A DNA stretch of 64,000 nucleotides from Arenibacter certesii DSM 19833 (GCF_000429545.1 NZ_AUCB01000017.1:42741-106740); one strand, 5' to 3'; positions 8,766 to 18,533 are shown, numbered from the stretch's first letter. Notes: generated by a model not told the origin, from the letters alone. Made by a program: numbers and translations.

Positions 8766-10064
8766 ATGAAGTACGAGCAAATACCACAGCAATTATTTGT
8801 AAAAAATCGCAAGAAATTTATGGCACAAATGAAGCCAAAAAGCATTGCGGTATTCAATTCCAATGATATTTACCCAATAGGTGCAGATAGCACTCTTCCC
8901 TTTGAGCAGGATAGGGATCTTTTTTACTTAAGTGGTGCAGATCAGGAAGAAACCATACTATTACTTTTCCCAGATGCCCATGACAAAAAACACAGGGAAG
9001 TGTTATTTGTAAGGGAAACCAATGCTCATATTGCGGTTTGGGAGGGAGCAAAGCTCACCAAAGAAAAAGCTACTGAGGTTTCAGGGATTGAAACAATTTA
9101 TTGGCTTACGGATTTTGATAAGATATTTTTTGATCTTATGACCGAAGCAGAGACGGTTTACTTTAACACCAACGAGCACTACAGACAAGCGGTGGAAACC
9201 CAAACTAGGGAGGACAGATTTATTGCGCAGTGCAAGCAGGACTACCCGGCACATAATTGGGCAAAGAGCAGTCCTATCCTTCAAGAAATACGTGGGATTA
9301 AAGAGCCAGAAGAAATCGCAATTATGCAAACGGCTTGTAATATCACCGAAAAGGGTTTTAGACGTTTATTACCCTTTGTTAAGCCGGGTGTTTGGGAATA
9401 TGAAATTGAGGCGGAACTGTTACACGAGTTTATCCGAAACCGTTCTAAAGGGTTTGCCTACACCCCTATTATTGCTTCTGGAAACAATGCTAACGTATTA
9501 CATTATATAGAAAACAACAGACAATGCAATGATGGCGATATGCTGTTAATGGACGTAGCTGCAGAATATGCCAATTATTCTAGCGACTTAACCCGTACCA
9601 TCCCTGTTAATGGAAAATTCACAAAAAGACAAAAAGAAGTTTACGAAGCAGTACTTAGCGTTAAAAACGAGGCTACAGCCATGCTAGTCCCCGGAACCAT
9701 GTGGGCGGAATTCCATAAGGAAGTAGGTAAATTAATGACCTCCGAACTCTTAGGATTAGGATTGTTAGATAAGGCCGATGTACAAAACGAAGATAAGGAT
9801 TGGCCAGCCTACAAAAAGTACTTTATGCATGGCACAAGTCATCACATTGGATTAAATACCCACGATTACGGTGCTTTAAAAACACCCATGAAAGCGAATA
9901 TGGTATTTACCGTAGAGCCCGGAATATATATCCCAGAGGAGAAAATGGGAATTAGGTTAGAGGATGATGTTGTTATCCAAGAAAATGGGGCACCATTCAA
10001 CTTAATGGCCAATATCCCTATTGAAATTGAGGAAATTGAGGAGTTGATGAATGCCAAGGCATAA
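8766..10064 (+). CDS. pepP: Xaa-Pro aminopeptidase (M24B)
   Basis: 432 aa. It cleaves the N-terminal residue from peptides with proline in position 2. The N-terminal creatinase-like domain (1-170) is followed by the pita-bread catalytic domain with the dimetal ligands Asp263 and Asp274 (MDVAAEYANYSSDLTRT), His359 (HGTSHH), Glu384 (VEPGIYIP) and Glu399 (RLEDD). Length equals E. coli PepP. A TAAATTTG -7-like element lies at 8635-8642, about 120 nt upstream. The gene ends at a clear terminator and converges with brnQ. Confidence 0.95.
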   Translation: MKYEQIPQQLFVKNRKKFMAQMKPKSIAVFNSNDIYPIGADSTLPFEQDRDLFYLSGADQEETILLLFPDAHDKKHREVLFVRETNAHIAVWEGAKLTKEKATEVSGIETIYWLTDFDKIFFDLMTEAETVYFNTNEHYRQAVETQTREDRFIAQCKQDYPAHNWAKSSPILQEIRGIKEPEEIAIMQTACNITEKGFRRLLPFVKPGVWEYEIEAELLHEFIRNRSKGFAYTPIIASGNNANVLHYIENNRQCNDGDMLLMDVAAEYANYSSDLTRTIPVNGKFTKRQKEVYEAVLSVKNEATAMLVPGTMWAEFHKEVGKLMTSELLGLGLLDKADVQNEDKDWPAYKKYFMHGTSHHIGLNTHDYGALKTPMKANMVFTVEPGIYIPEEKMGIRLEDDVVIQENGAPFNLMANIPIEIEEIEELMNAKA

Positions 10065-10093
10065 TAATCAACCTATTTATTTTATAACTATTG

Positions 10094-10123
10094 AAAAAGA
10101 GCTGGCAATATCCGGCTCTTTTT
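10094..10123. terminator. Intrinsic terminator between pepP and brnQ
   Basis: AAAAAGAGCTGG at 10094-10105 and CCGGCTCTTTTT at 10112-10123 form a 12-bp stem with one G-T pair and a 6-nt loop, with A and T tracts on either side. It lies between converging stop codons (10064 and 10149). Confidence 0.85.
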
Positions 10124-10148
10124 ATTTGTAATATTATTTCGGCACTTT

Positions 10149-11435
10149 TTAAGAAGGATCCTTTACCAAAGCAGAATTTCGTATAGCGTTAGCTATCACA
10201 AATGCCACAACAGCAGGTAGCACCCATCCTAATTGGTGCCCGCTTAAAGGTATCCATCCAAAAATACCTTTATCAATGGTCAAAAACTCCAAGCTCCCCA
10301 AGAAATCAGGAATACTAAACAAGATTGTTATTAAAACTACTACTTTAAAGACTATAGGCGATGCCAAGCGATCTGGGACAACATTTAAAAGTATAAGCAC
10401 TATAGTTAACGGATAGATAAACATAAGGGCAGGCAAGGCCACCGTAATGATATACGCAACATTAAATTGTCCAATTAAAACCCCAAGAACGCAACCAAGT
10501 ATCGCTGTATATAGATAGGCATTCCTATAGTTAGAATAGCGTTCCTTAATAAAATCGGCAGTACCAGTTACAATTCCCACCGCAGTGGTAAAACATGCAA
10601 GACTTACGAGGATACTTATAAAAATGTTGGCTGTATTTCCCATTGTAAGCCTACTGATTCCTGTTAACAGCTCTGTTCTACTGATATCTGGAGAAAAATT
10701 ATTTTGATTTAATGATCCTGTGATAATTAATCCAGCATAAATAAGGAATAGTGCCAGCCCAGCCAACCAGCCCGATTTACGGATCAGTCCTTTTTTGGCT
10801 TCATAAGAGGCTTTAGTCTTTAAATTGATAGAAACTATAATTACACCTCCAACAACTACAGCACCAATAGCATCAAAGGTCTGATAACCTTCCAATATAC
10901 CAATGCTGAATGGATTTTTAATAGTTGCTTCCCCAAAACTTACATCTACATCAAAAATGGTAATTCCTATTATAGCCAACAGTATTACAATAATAGTGGG
11001 CGTGAGAATTTTGCCAAGCACATCTAATAATCTGGACCTATTAATTACAAAAACAAATACTAAGGAAAAATATATAACACTTGTGGTGAGGGACGAGATA
11101 TTAAAAAATGGCTGAACGGCAATTTCATGGGTTACTGAAGCGGTACGAGGTGAAGGAAGGCTAATAGAAATCGCATATATAGAAAGGGAATATATTAGAC
11201 TAAAGGTTGAAGAAACCTTTTTTCCAAAATCAAAAATAGTCCCTTGCAATTTAGCATGGGCCAATATACCAAATACAGGTACCAAAACTGCAGAGGTAGC
11301 AAAACCTAAAGTAACCAACCACCACATTTCGCCAGACTTAAAACCCAATAATGGAGGTAGAATTAGGTTACCAGCTCCAAAAAATAAGGAGAACATCGCA
11401 AATGTGGTTATCAGAGTTTCTTTAGTCCTAAGCAT
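10149..11435 (-). CDS. brnQ: Branched-chain amino acid carrier (LIVCS family)
   Basis: 428 aa, about 12 hydrophobic helices. The N-terminus shows the family signature LFFGAGNLILPPLLG (about 19-33). Later segments such as GVIIVSINLKTK and LTIDKGIFGWIPLSGHQLGW also fit the BrnQ/LIVCS family of cation-coupled Leu/Ile/Val importers. No signal peptide is expected and the length is standard. It is monocistronic, converges on pepP through a shared terminator, and is 263 bp from a divergently read small gene. The assignment at family level is secure; substrate preference is inferred. Confidence 0.93.
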   Translation of the reverse strand: MLRTKETLITTFAMFSLFFGAGNLILPPLLGFKSGEMWWLVTLGFATSAVLVPVFGILAHAKLQGTIFDFGKKVSSTFSLIYSLSIYAISISLPSPRTASVTHEIAVQPFFNISSLTTSVIYFSLVFVFVINRSRLLDVLGKILTPTIIVILLAIIGITIFDVDVSFGEATIKNPFSIGILEGYQTFDAIGAVVVGGVIIVSINLKTKASYEAKKGLIRKSGWLAGLALFLIYAGLIITGSLNQNNFSPDISRTELLTGISRLTMGNTANIFISILVSLACFTTAVGIVTGTADFIKERYSNYRNAYLYTAILGCVLGVLIGQFNVAYIITVALPALMFIYPLTIVLILLNVVPDRLASPIVFKVVVLITILFSIPDFLGSLEFLTIDKGIFGWIPLSGHQLGWVLPAVVAFVIANAIRNSALVKDPS

Positions 11436-11698
11436 ACTGAAAAATTTCGACGAAAGATAGGGTAAAAACCACTTAGCATAAAACCCAAATTAACTGTCTA
11501 AAAACCACCATTCATCGAAAAAGAAACAATTTGACCGAAATAATCACATAAAACACATATGAATTCCAATAAATTGCAAATGTTTACGTTCATAGAATGT
11601 TACGAATTTAAAATTACACCAATACCAACAACCAAAACATTAAATTTTTAGCTATTAAGGCTATCACACTTTAACATTACAACCTAAAATCTTAAATT

Positions 11699-11950
11699 AT
11701 GATAAAAACAATCAACCACTACAGCAACAGATTTAGCGCAGTTTTCTGCAGTATCTTTGGACATCATTATGGTGTTACCAAAGAGATTACATTACATATT
11801 AAAGAATATAAATGCGTTCACTGCTACAAACAGGTAACTACGGATGCCAGTGGCAACCTATCCGAATTAACCCCAGAATTGCAAGACATCAACAATACTT
11901 TAGAGCATATTTATCAAAAAAGACACAGCTCCAACCAGCAGGTTGCCTAA
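11699..11950 (+). CDS. Small CxxC protein, uncharacterised
   Basis: 83 aa. I do not recognise a named family with certainty. It has FCSIFGHHYG near residues 16-25 and YKCVHCYKQV at about 37-46, i.e. Cys, His and a Cys-x2-Cys pair spaced as in short zinc-binding proteins of the 'C-x3-GHxY...CxxC' kind found in phages and Bacteroidota. The C-terminal third (ELTPELQDINNTLEHIYQKRH) is predicted helical. There is no signal peptide. The upstream 250 bp is non-coding and very AT-rich, and ATG follows a run of ACCTAAAATCTTAAATT. It stands alone between brnQ and thiL. Confidence 0.65.
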   Translation: MIKTINHYSNRFSAVFCSIFGHHYGVTKEITLHIKEYKCVHCYKQVTTDASGNLSELTPELQDINNTLEHIYQKRHSSNQQVA

Positions 11951-12101
11951 ACCCGATGGATCAGGGCTGTTTTAGCAATCGTTACGGGTTGATATATAAG
12001 ATAGTTCCTGAAGATTGATTGTGTAATTTTTATTTGAACCTGTTATTTACCCCACGACAGTTAAGATAGGTTACAATCAATTTTCGGGAATTTTTTTTTG
12101 T

Positions 12102-13145
12102 TTAAGAAAACGAATTCCACCCTTGGGCAGTAATCGGAATTTTTGTGTCACTACGAGAAACTAAATTAGCTCCTTCATTTTTATCGGTCATGTGGCCAAT
12201 AATTGAAAAATGTGGATTACCCTTTATTTTAGGAAAATCTTTTTGATCTATGGTAAATAACAGTTCGTAGTCCTCTCCCCCACTTAAAGCCACTAAAGTA
12301 CTGTCTATACTGAACTCTTCACATGCTGAAATTACAGTTGGGTCTAGCGGAATTTTTTCTTCGAACAGATTACAACCTACTTCACTTGCCTTGCATAGAT
12401 GCAGAATCTCTGAGGAAAGTCCGTCACTAATATCTATCATTGCCGTGGGTTTTATTTCCAATCCCTGCAATAGACCCTTGATATCTTTTCGCGATTCGGG
12501 TTTTAACTGTCGCTCTATTATATATGTATACGGAGATAGGTCTGGTTGGTTATTGGGATTCACCTTAAAAACTTCCTTTTCCCGCTCTAAAACTTGCAAG
12601 CCGCAATATGCACCACCCAAATCTCCCGAAACCACCAAAAGGTCGTTTGGTTTTGCTCCATTTCTGTAGGTAATATCAGCCTCATTGGCTTCTCCAATGG
12701 CAGTAACACTAATAATCATCCCTTTAGTAGAAGATGTAGTGTCACCCCCTATCAGATCCACTTTATAAAGTTCTGCTGCCAAGGCAACACCCGCATAAAA
12801 TTCTTCTAGAGCTTCTAATGGAAATCTATTGGAAACGGCAATAGAGACCGTAATTTGGGTAGCTATGGCATTCATAGCATAAATATCCGATAAATTTACC
12901 ATCACCGATTTATACCCTAAATGCTTTAATGGCATATAACTTAAATCGAAATGCACACCCTCTACCAACATATCCGTAGACACTATGGCTTTCTTTCCAC
13001 CAAAGTCGAGCACGGCAGCATCATCTCCAATTCCTTTTAGGGTAGATTTGTGGTTAAGTTTAAAACTTTTTGTGAGGTGTTGGATCAGTCCAAATTCCCC
13101 CAACTTTTCTAGGCTTGTTCTTTCTTGGTTCTTATCTTCTAACAT
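12102..13145 (-). CDS. thiL: Thiamine-monophosphate kinase
   Basis: 347 aa from the chosen start. It phosphorylates thiamine monophosphate to the cofactor TPP. The N-terminal half has GIGDDAAVL and STDMLVEGVHFD (Mg/ATP site of the AIR-synthase-like fold), then DIYAMNA, VDLIGGDTTSS and, C-terminally, MIDISDGLSSE and LSGGEDYELLF. The reading frame is open 25 codons further, but the ATG at 13145 gives the normal family length. A TACTTTTG -7 element at 13150-13157 lies only a few nucleotides upstream of that ATG, which rules out the longer start for this promoter. Other thiamine genes are not nearby. Confidence 0.95.
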   Translation of the reverse strand: MLEDKNQERTSLEKLGEFGLIQHLTKSFKLNHKSTLKGIGDDAAVLDFGGKKAIVSTDMLVEGVHFDLSYMPLKHLGYKSVMVNLSDIYAMNAIATQITVSIAVSNRFPLEALEEFYAGVALAAELYKVDLIGGDTTSSTKGMIISVTAIGEANEADITYRNGAKPNDLLVVSGDLGGAYCGLQVLEREKEVFKVNPNNQPDLSPYTYIIERQLKPESRKDIKGLLQGLEIKPTAMIDISDGLSSEILHLCKASEVGCNLFEEKIPLDPTVISACEEFSIDSTLVALSGGEDYELLFTIDQKDFPKIKGNPHFSIIGHMTDKNEGANLVSRSDTKIPITAQGWNSFS

Positions 13146-13149
13146 ACTG

Positions 13150-13157
13150 CAAAAGTA
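13150..13157 (-). promoter_or_regulatory. -7 element of the thiL promoter (near-leaderless)
   Basis: On the minus strand TACTTTTG matches TAnnTTTG and ends 4 nt before the thiL ATG at 13145. With the usual 4-8 nt gap to the transcription start, the mRNA would begin at or next to the start codon. No convincing -33 TTTG is seen. Confidence 0.5.
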
Positions 13158-13316
13158 AGGAGTAAATTTATTTATTAAACCTTTTGTGTTAAATATTGAT
13201 AGAAGTGCACTAATTTTCAATTTTGACTATAATTAAGATTAATCAGTCATCAAGAAAACCACGAATCAAGCTCAAAAGTGGTGTATATAAGTGGTGTTTA
13301 TAATATGTGTGTAAAT

Positions 13317-13353
13317 AAAAACGCCAGCCTTTTTTGTAAAGACTGGCGTTTTT
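13317..13353. terminator. Intrinsic terminator downstream of the MocA-type oxidoreductase gene
   Basis: AAAAACGCCAG (13317-13327) pairs perfectly with CTGGCGTTTTT (13343-13353) across a 15-nt loop. On the minus strand the stem is followed by a T-run, 24 bp past the stop at 13377. Confidence 0.85.
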
Positions 13354-13376
13354 GTATTTGGACCAAGATGTTATTC

Positions 13377-14834
13377 CTAACCTAAGGAGTACCCATCTCT
13401 ATAATTCCGTTTTACGTATTTGTTAGCGGCCTCAAAATTGGACACTTTCATATTCTCTGCATCCCATAACAAACGCTTTCTACCATAATACTTAGAGCCA
13501 CCACTCCAGAAGCCCTTGCCTTCTGCTTTTGGATCTTCCTCAAAATAGGCTTTAAGTGCCAAGTTTCCAATAAGGATACTTTCTGTAAATGGACCTGCAT
13601 AATCAAATGAGGAACTTGTTTCCGCATTTCCGTAACCAGCCATACAAGCATTAACCCATTGCAAATAGTGCCCTTCAGGAACTCTTGCAATAGTTTCTTC
13701 TACTTCAAATTGTTCGTTCAACGTTAATGGAAGAAGTCTTGGATTAGCTCCGTAACAATCTGCCATCAACTTTCCTTTGGTACCAATGAACAGTACACCA
13801 CCATCCCAGTTCCCCATTGGCTCGTCATCTCCCATTTCCTCTGGACGCTCTGGAAGCAATCCGCCATCCATCCAAGTAACTTTTACATTGCCTTTCCCAT
13901 CGGTTCTTGGATAGCTAAGGTGAATTTTACTGGAGTTAGGAAAACTTTTTGGGTAATCTGCAGTTTCAAACTTCCCTTTAAAGGAATCAGATACGCTGCA
14001 CTCTACTTGGTTTGGATACAGAATAGGAAGAATCCTATAAACTGGGTCCATAATATGGCAAGCCATATCTCCTAGGGCTCCTGTTCCAAAATCTGACCAG
14101 CCTCTCCAATCAAATGGAAGATAAGCATCGTTATAATCACGCATTTCTGCCGTTCCTAACCAAAGATCCCAATTAAGTCCTTTTGGTATTTTATCCTTTT
14201 TTGTAGGTGTTTGTAATGCCTGTGGCCAAATCGCTCTATTTGTCCAACATTCAACAGTATGCACTTCACCAATGATACCCGTATCATAGATTTCCTTCAT
14301 CTTGCGCACGCCATCGCCAGAACCGCCTTGATTCCCCATTTGCGTCACTACCTTGTATTTTTTAGCCGCTTCAGTAAGCATTCTCGCCTCCCAGATATCA
14401 TGGGTAAGGGGCTTCTGAACATATACGTGCTTCCCCATTTGCATGGCCATATAAGCCTGTACCGCGTGATTATGATCTGGGGTAGATACGGATACAGCAT
14501 CAATATTATTCTTCTCTTTTTCTAGCATTTCCCTAAAATCTGCGTAGTAATTAGCTTTTGGGAACAATTTTCTAGCCTCTATAGATTGTCTATCATCAAC
14601 ATCACATAGACCTACAATATTTACATTTGGACTTTCAGCAAAGGAAGTAAGATCGCTCTTTCCTTTCCCACCAGCACCAATGCCGGCAATGTTTAATTTA
14701 TCACTGGGGGCAACAAAGCCTGGGCCGCCCAAAACATGTCTTGGAACAATCATAAATCCGGCTGTAGCCAACCCGGCACCCTTGATAAAATCCCTTCGAG
14801 ATTTATTATTAAATGTGGTCTTTTTCTTGGACAT
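13377..14834 (-). CDS. TAT-exported Gfo/Idh/MocA-family oxidoreductase
   Basis: 485 aa. A twin-arginine signal lies at 12-40 (SRRDFIKGAGLATAGFMIV), so the folded, NAD(P)-loaded enzyme is probably exported to the periplasm. The Rossmann domain starts with LNIAGIGAGGKGKSDL, then VGLCDVDD and VSVSTPDHNHAVQAYMAMQMG, and the family motif HVYVQKPLTHD (the EKP-like lysine). The C-terminal alpha/beta domain includes GWSDFGTGALGDMACHIMDP with a likely catalytic Asp/His. Periplasmic members in Bacteroidota act on sugars or cyclitols; the substrate here is unknown. Monocistronic with its own terminator. tatA is encoded at 34 kb. Confidence 0.9.
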   Translation of the reverse strand: MSKKKTTFNNKSRRDFIKGAGLATAGFMIVPRHVLGGPGFVAPSDKLNIAGIGAGGKGKSDLTSFAESPNVNIVGLCDVDDRQSIEARKLFPKANYYADFREMLEKEKNNIDAVSVSTPDHNHAVQAYMAMQMGKHVYVQKPLTHDIWEARMLTEAAKKYKVVTQMGNQGGSGDGVRKMKEIYDTGIIGEVHTVECWTNRAIWPQALQTPTKKDKIPKGLNWDLWLGTAEMRDYNDAYLPFDWRGWSDFGTGALGDMACHIMDPVYRILPILYPNQVECSVSDSFKGKFETADYPKSFPNSSKIHLSYPRTDGKGNVKVTWMDGGLLPERPEEMGDDEPMGNWDGGVLFIGTKGKLMADCYGANPRLLPLTLNEQFEVEETIARVPEGHYLQWVNACMAGYGNAETSSSFDYAGPFTESILIGNLALKAYFEEDPKAEGKGFWSGGSKYYGRKRLLWDAENMKVSNFEAANKYVKRNYRDGYSLG

Positions 14835-15330
14835 AACTTTAAAAGATTTTTTCGGTTTTTTAAAATGCAGTTGAATTTAAAGTAAATATTTGAAATGACA
14901 TGAAGATAAAAGAAAATAATTTTTCATCTACCTCCTTTCATTCTACATTTACAGGCCTTTCACGTAATTAGTATTTTTATAATTATAATCTGGCAACACC
15001 TGGAACACAGCACTACCTTAAAGAGTGCAACATACTACTTTCCTACCACATATAGAAGCCGCTACTCTACTTAACCCCACGATTTTTAACCAAATTCATA
15101 GCTCCTCATTATACTTATATAACAATAATCGTATTTTCCTTCTTCTATTGCAAACTTTAAAATGAGGGCTTATGCAATGTTTGCACGCACTTCCAAACTG
15201 TGTCCCCTACCCTTATTTTCCCCATAGAGAAGTCTGATAGTCCTATTGGCTAGATTAATGTTGTAAAATATGGTAAAACACTTCTTATGTAGTATCTTTG
15301 TACTCTAATTTAGATTAAATCCAATTAACG
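14835..15330. other. Intergenic region upstream of sufA
   Basis: 496 bp between divergently read genes. The only signal I can support is the sufA -7 element at 15293-15300. The rest is AT-rich and I see no open frame with coding character, no hairpin terminator and no recognisable operator. Confidence 0.6.
15293..15300 (+). promoter_or_regulatory. -7 element of the suf operon promoter
   Basis: TATCTTTG matches TAnnTTTG and lies 30 nt before the sufA ATG. I see no TTTG at the expected 17-20 nt upstream, so the -33 half is weak or an activator is used. Confidence 0.5.
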
Positions 15331-15660
15331 ATGATTAAAGTATCTGAAACAGCAAAAGAAAGGGTAATGGCCCTTATGAGCGAAGGAGGCTTTGATGCAG
15401 GCACCGACTATGTGAGGGTAGGTGTTAAAAGTGGCGGATGCAGCGGCTTATCTTACGAGCTTAATTTTGACAAAACAATTAAGGAGACTGATAAAATGTT
15501 TGAAGACAACTCTGTGCGGATAGTAGTAGACAAAAAAAGCTTTTTGTATCTCGTGGGCACCGTACTGGAATATTCTGGTGGACTTAACGGCAAGGGGTTT
15601 GTCTTTAATAATCCCAACGCGCAAAGGACTTGTGGCTGTGGCGAAAGTTTCTCGCTATAA
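15331..15660 (+). CDS. sufA: A-type Fe-S cluster carrier (SufA/IscA/ErpA family)
   Basis: 109 aa. It accepts Fe-S clusters from the SufBCD scaffold and hands them to apo-proteins. The three conserved cysteines are present: Cys37 in SGGCSGLSY and Cys101/Cys103 in RTCGCGESF. Length and spacing match the HesB/IscA fold. It opens the suf operon, 121 bp before sufB. The sequence cannot separate SufA from ErpA; the operon context favours SufA. Confidence 0.92.
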   Translation: MIKVSETAKERVMALMSEGGFDAGTDYVRVGVKSGGCSGLSYELNFDKTIKETDKMFEDNSVRIVVDKKSFLYLVGTVLEYSGGLNGKGFVFNNPNAQRTCGCGESFSL

Positions 15661-15781
15661 TGCAACAGGAGATAAAAAGTGATATTGTAACAATGAGCAT
15701 TTGTTAAATTGCAAAATGCGTTAAAAAGAGAATTGGTTGAGATGAAACTGCTTCCCTTTTTAACTCTTTAACTTATATGAA

Positions 15782-17227
15782 ATGGCATACACAGAAGAAG
15801 AACTAAAGAAAGAATTGGAAACCAAAGAGTACGAGTATGGCTTCTATACGGATATTGAGTCGGACACGTTTCCAGTCGGATTGAGCGAGGAGGTAGTGAT
15901 TGCTATTTCCAAAAAGAAAGAAGAACCGGAATGGATGACTTTATGGAGATTAGAGTCATATAAAATCTGGAAGGAAATGATTGAGCCAGAATGGCCCAAT
16001 GTAAAATATGAAAAGCCTGATTTTCAGGCCATTTCTTATTATTCTGCTCCCAACTCAAAACCAAAATACGACAGCTTAGATGAAGTAGATCCTGAGTTAT
16101 TGGATACCTTTAAGAGGCTGGGAATTTCTTTGGATGAACAAAAGAAATTGGCAGGAGTTGCTGTAGATATTGTGATGGACTCTGTTTCTGTAGCCACCAC
16201 CTTTAAAAAGACTTTAGCGGAAAAAGGAATTATATTTTGCTCTATTTCAGAAGCTATTAGAGAGCATCCAGAATTGGTGAAGAAATATATAGGTAGCGTT
16301 GTTCCACAAAAGGACAATTTTTATGCCGCCTTGAATTCGGCTGTATTTTCAGATGGATCCTTCTGTTATATTCCAAAAGGAGTACGCTGTCCTATGGAAC
16401 TGTCTACCTACTTTAGAATTAACCAAGCAGGAACAGGGCAGTTCGAAAGAACGTTGGTAATTGCGGATGAAGATAGTTATGTTAGTTATTTGGAAGGTTG
16501 TACAGCACCCTCTAGAGATGAAAACCAATTACACGCGGCGGTAGTAGAGCTGATAGCTTTAGATGGTGCAGAGATAAAATACTCCACTGTACAAAACTGG
16601 TACCCAGGAAACAAAGAAGGAAAAGGTGGTGTTTATAACTTTGTAACCAAGCGAGGAATTTGCGAAAAGAACGCAAAAATTTCTTGGACCCAAGTAGAAA
16701 CTGGATCGGCTGTTACTTGGAAATATCCCTCGTGTATTCTTAAAGGAGACAATTCCATTGGTGAATTCTATTCCGTTGCAGTGACCAACAATCACCAACA
16801 AGCAGATACCGGGACCAAAATGATCCATTTAGGAAAAAATACGAAAAGTACTATTATCTCCAAAGGTATTTCTGCAGGACACTCCCAAAACAGTTACCGA
16901 GGATTAGTACAGGTGAGTAGTAGAGCAGAAAATGCCAGAAACTTCTCCCAATGTGACTCATTGTTAATGGGGAACGATTGTGGCGCTCATGCATTCCCTT
17001 ATATAGAAGTGAAGAATAAGTCCGCGATGATAGAACACGAGGCAACTACCAGTAAAATTGGGGAAGACCAGATTTTCTATTGCAACCAAAGAGGAATAGA
17101 TACCGAAAAAGCAATTGCTCTTATTGTTAACGGGTTTAGCAAGGAAGTCTTAAACAAATTACCGATGGAATTTGCAGTGGAAGCTCAAAAGTTATTAGAA
17201 ATAAGCTTGGAGGGCTCTGTAGGGTAA
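15782..17227 (+). CDS. sufB: Fe-S cluster assembly scaffold protein SufB
   Basis: 481 aa, full length. SufB forms the SufBC2D scaffold on which clusters are built. Conserved blocks include [62 protein letters not shown] and the C-terminal [21 protein letters not shown] with the cysteine implicated in cluster assembly. The beta-helix core extends through about 200-430. Start ATG at 15782; second gene of the operon. Confidence 0.97.
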   Translation: MAYTEEELKKELETKEYEYGFYTDIESDTFPVGLSEEVVIAISKKKEEPEWMTLWRLESYKIWKEMIEPEWPNVKYEKPDFQAISYYSAPNSKPKYDSLDEVDPELLDTFKRLGISLDEQKKLAGVAVDIVMDSVSVATTFKKTLAEKGIIFCSISEAIREHPELVKKYIGSVVPQKDNFYAALNSAVFSDGSFCYIPKGVRCPMELSTYFRINQAGTGQFERTLVIADEDSYVSYLEGCTAPSRDENQLHAAVVELIALDGAEIKYSTVQNWYPGNKEGKGGVYNFVTKRGICEKNAKISWTQVETGSAVTWKYPSCILKGDNSIGEFYSVAVTNNHQQADTGTKMIHLGKNTKSTIISKGISAGHSQNSYRGLVQVSSRAENARNFSQCDSLLMGNDCGAHAFPYIEVKNKSAMIEHEATTSKIGEDQIFYCNQRGIDTEKAIALIVNGFSKEVLNKLPMEFAVEAQKLLEISLEGSVG

Positions 17228-17298
17228 ACCTCTTCCAAATAGAGAAAATAGTAATCTGGATTATAAAAATACACTATAACGAGAAAAATAGTTTTAAA

Positions 17299-18051
17299 AT
17301 GCTGAAAATTAAAAACTTACACGCCAATATAGATGGCAAGGAAATATTAAACGGGATCAATTTAACCGTAAATGCAGGAGAAGTACATGCTATAATGGGA
17401 CCAAACGGTTCTGGAAAAAGTACCTTGGCCTCTGTAATTGCAGGAAAAGAAGAGTTTGAAGTTACCGAAGGGGAAATATTAATGGAGAATGAAAGCATAA
17501 TAGAATCTTCCCCAGAGGAAAGAGCCCATAAGGGTATATTTCTCTCGTTTCAATATCCCGTAGAAATTCCTGGAGTATCGGTAACTAACTTCGTCAAAAC
17601 CGCTATAAACGAATCTAGGAAAGCCCAAGGCTTGGAAGAAATGGGAGCAAAGGAAATGCTAAAGTTGCTTCGTGAAAAATCGGAATTATTAGGTATCGAC
17701 AGAAAATTTTTATCCCGTTCTCTAAATGAAGGTTTTTCTGGAGGAGAGAAGAAAAGGAACGAGATATTCCAAATGGCTATGTTAGAGCCTAAACTGGCCA
17801 TATTGGATGAAACAGATTCTGGTTTGGATATTGATGCCCTAAGAGTAGTAGCGAATGGCGTAAACACCCTAAGGACTAAAGATAACGCTGTTATATTGAT
17901 CACCCACTACCAGCGCCTATTGGAATATATAGTACCAGATTTTGTACACGTACTTCACAATGGAAAAATTGTAAAGTCGGGCACCAAAGAATTAGCACTA
18001 GAACTGGAAGAGAAAGGATACGATTGGCTAAAGCCAGAGTCAGTGGTTTAA
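17299..18051 (+). CDS. sufC: Fe-S assembly ATPase SufC
   Basis: 250 aa ABC-type ATPase that drives the SufB-SufD scaffold; it has no membrane partner. Walker A GPNGSGKST (about 35-43), the SufC-specific signature FSGGEKKRNEI in place of LSGGQ, Walker B LAILDETDSGLDID and the switch His in LITHYQRLL are all intact. It follows sufB by 71 bp. The 482 bp before sufD contain a pseudogene rather than the usual short spacer. Confidence 0.97.
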   Translation: MLKIKNLHANIDGKEILNGINLTVNAGEVHAIMGPNGSGKSTLASVIAGKEEFEVTEGEILMENESIIESSPEERAHKGIFLSFQYPVEIPGVSVTNFVKTAINESRKAQGLEEMGAKEMLKLLREKSELLGIDRKFLSRSLNEGFSGGEKKRNEIFQMAMLEPKLAILDETDSGLDIDALRVVANGVNTLRTKDNAVILITHYQRLLEYIVPDFVHVLHNGKIVKSGTKELALELEEKGYDWLKPESVV

Positions 18052-18123
18052 ATTTACCCCTGATTTCATCACAAGTCCGCATGTAAAAAGTCGATTTATC
18101 GTGCTACAAATAATAAGTTGGGT

Positions 18124-18485
18124 ATGTCCAAAATAAATTCAATTGAAGAAATTAACTCTTGGAAAGAGGGTACAGATTTCAAAATTAGATTTACGCAGTA
18201 TTCAACAACAGAAAGTGTGAGAAGGAATTCGATTTAAAAAAGCAAATGAGAAGAGCTTCCATTTCTATGAGCTCCAATATTGCAGAAGGATTTGAAAGAG
18301 AAACAGATAAAGAGCTTATACACCTCCATAAATTTATAGGTGATCTACCAATACGGTAAGGCCTCAGTTAAATCTAGAGATGGATTTTTGGATATTTGGT
18401 TAGTAAGGAGTTTATCATCATAAAGGAACAAATAGAAAATATAGCTAAAATGTTAAGTGGTTTAATAAAATATCTTGCAGTATAA
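18124..18485 (+). pseudogene. Decayed four-helix-bundle (23S rRNA intervening-sequence type) protein gene
   Basis: Translating the three forward frames piecewise recovers a protein of the four-helix-bundle/IVP family. The start MSKINSIEEINSWKEGTDF is in one frame (from 18124). The family core EKEFDLKKQMRRASISMSSN followed by IAEGFERETDKEL is in a second frame from 18219, running to a stop at 18357. TVRPQLNLEMDFWIF is in the third frame, and SKEFIIIKEQIENIAKMLSG ends at 18485 in the second frame again. At least three frame changes and internal stops show that the gene is dead. The family is usually ~115-125 residues, which the 362 bp span fits. It lies between sufC and sufD and adds about 400 bp to the operon. 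Confidence 0.85.
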
Positions 18486-18533
18486 ATAAGAAACTTTATA
18501 ACAATTGACATTTAGACATTACAACTTAGAAAA

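Noticed and set aside
13146..13220. Upstream extension of thiL by 25 codons
   Set aside because: Extension lacks family similarity and lies across the -7 element, so the transcript would not contain it.
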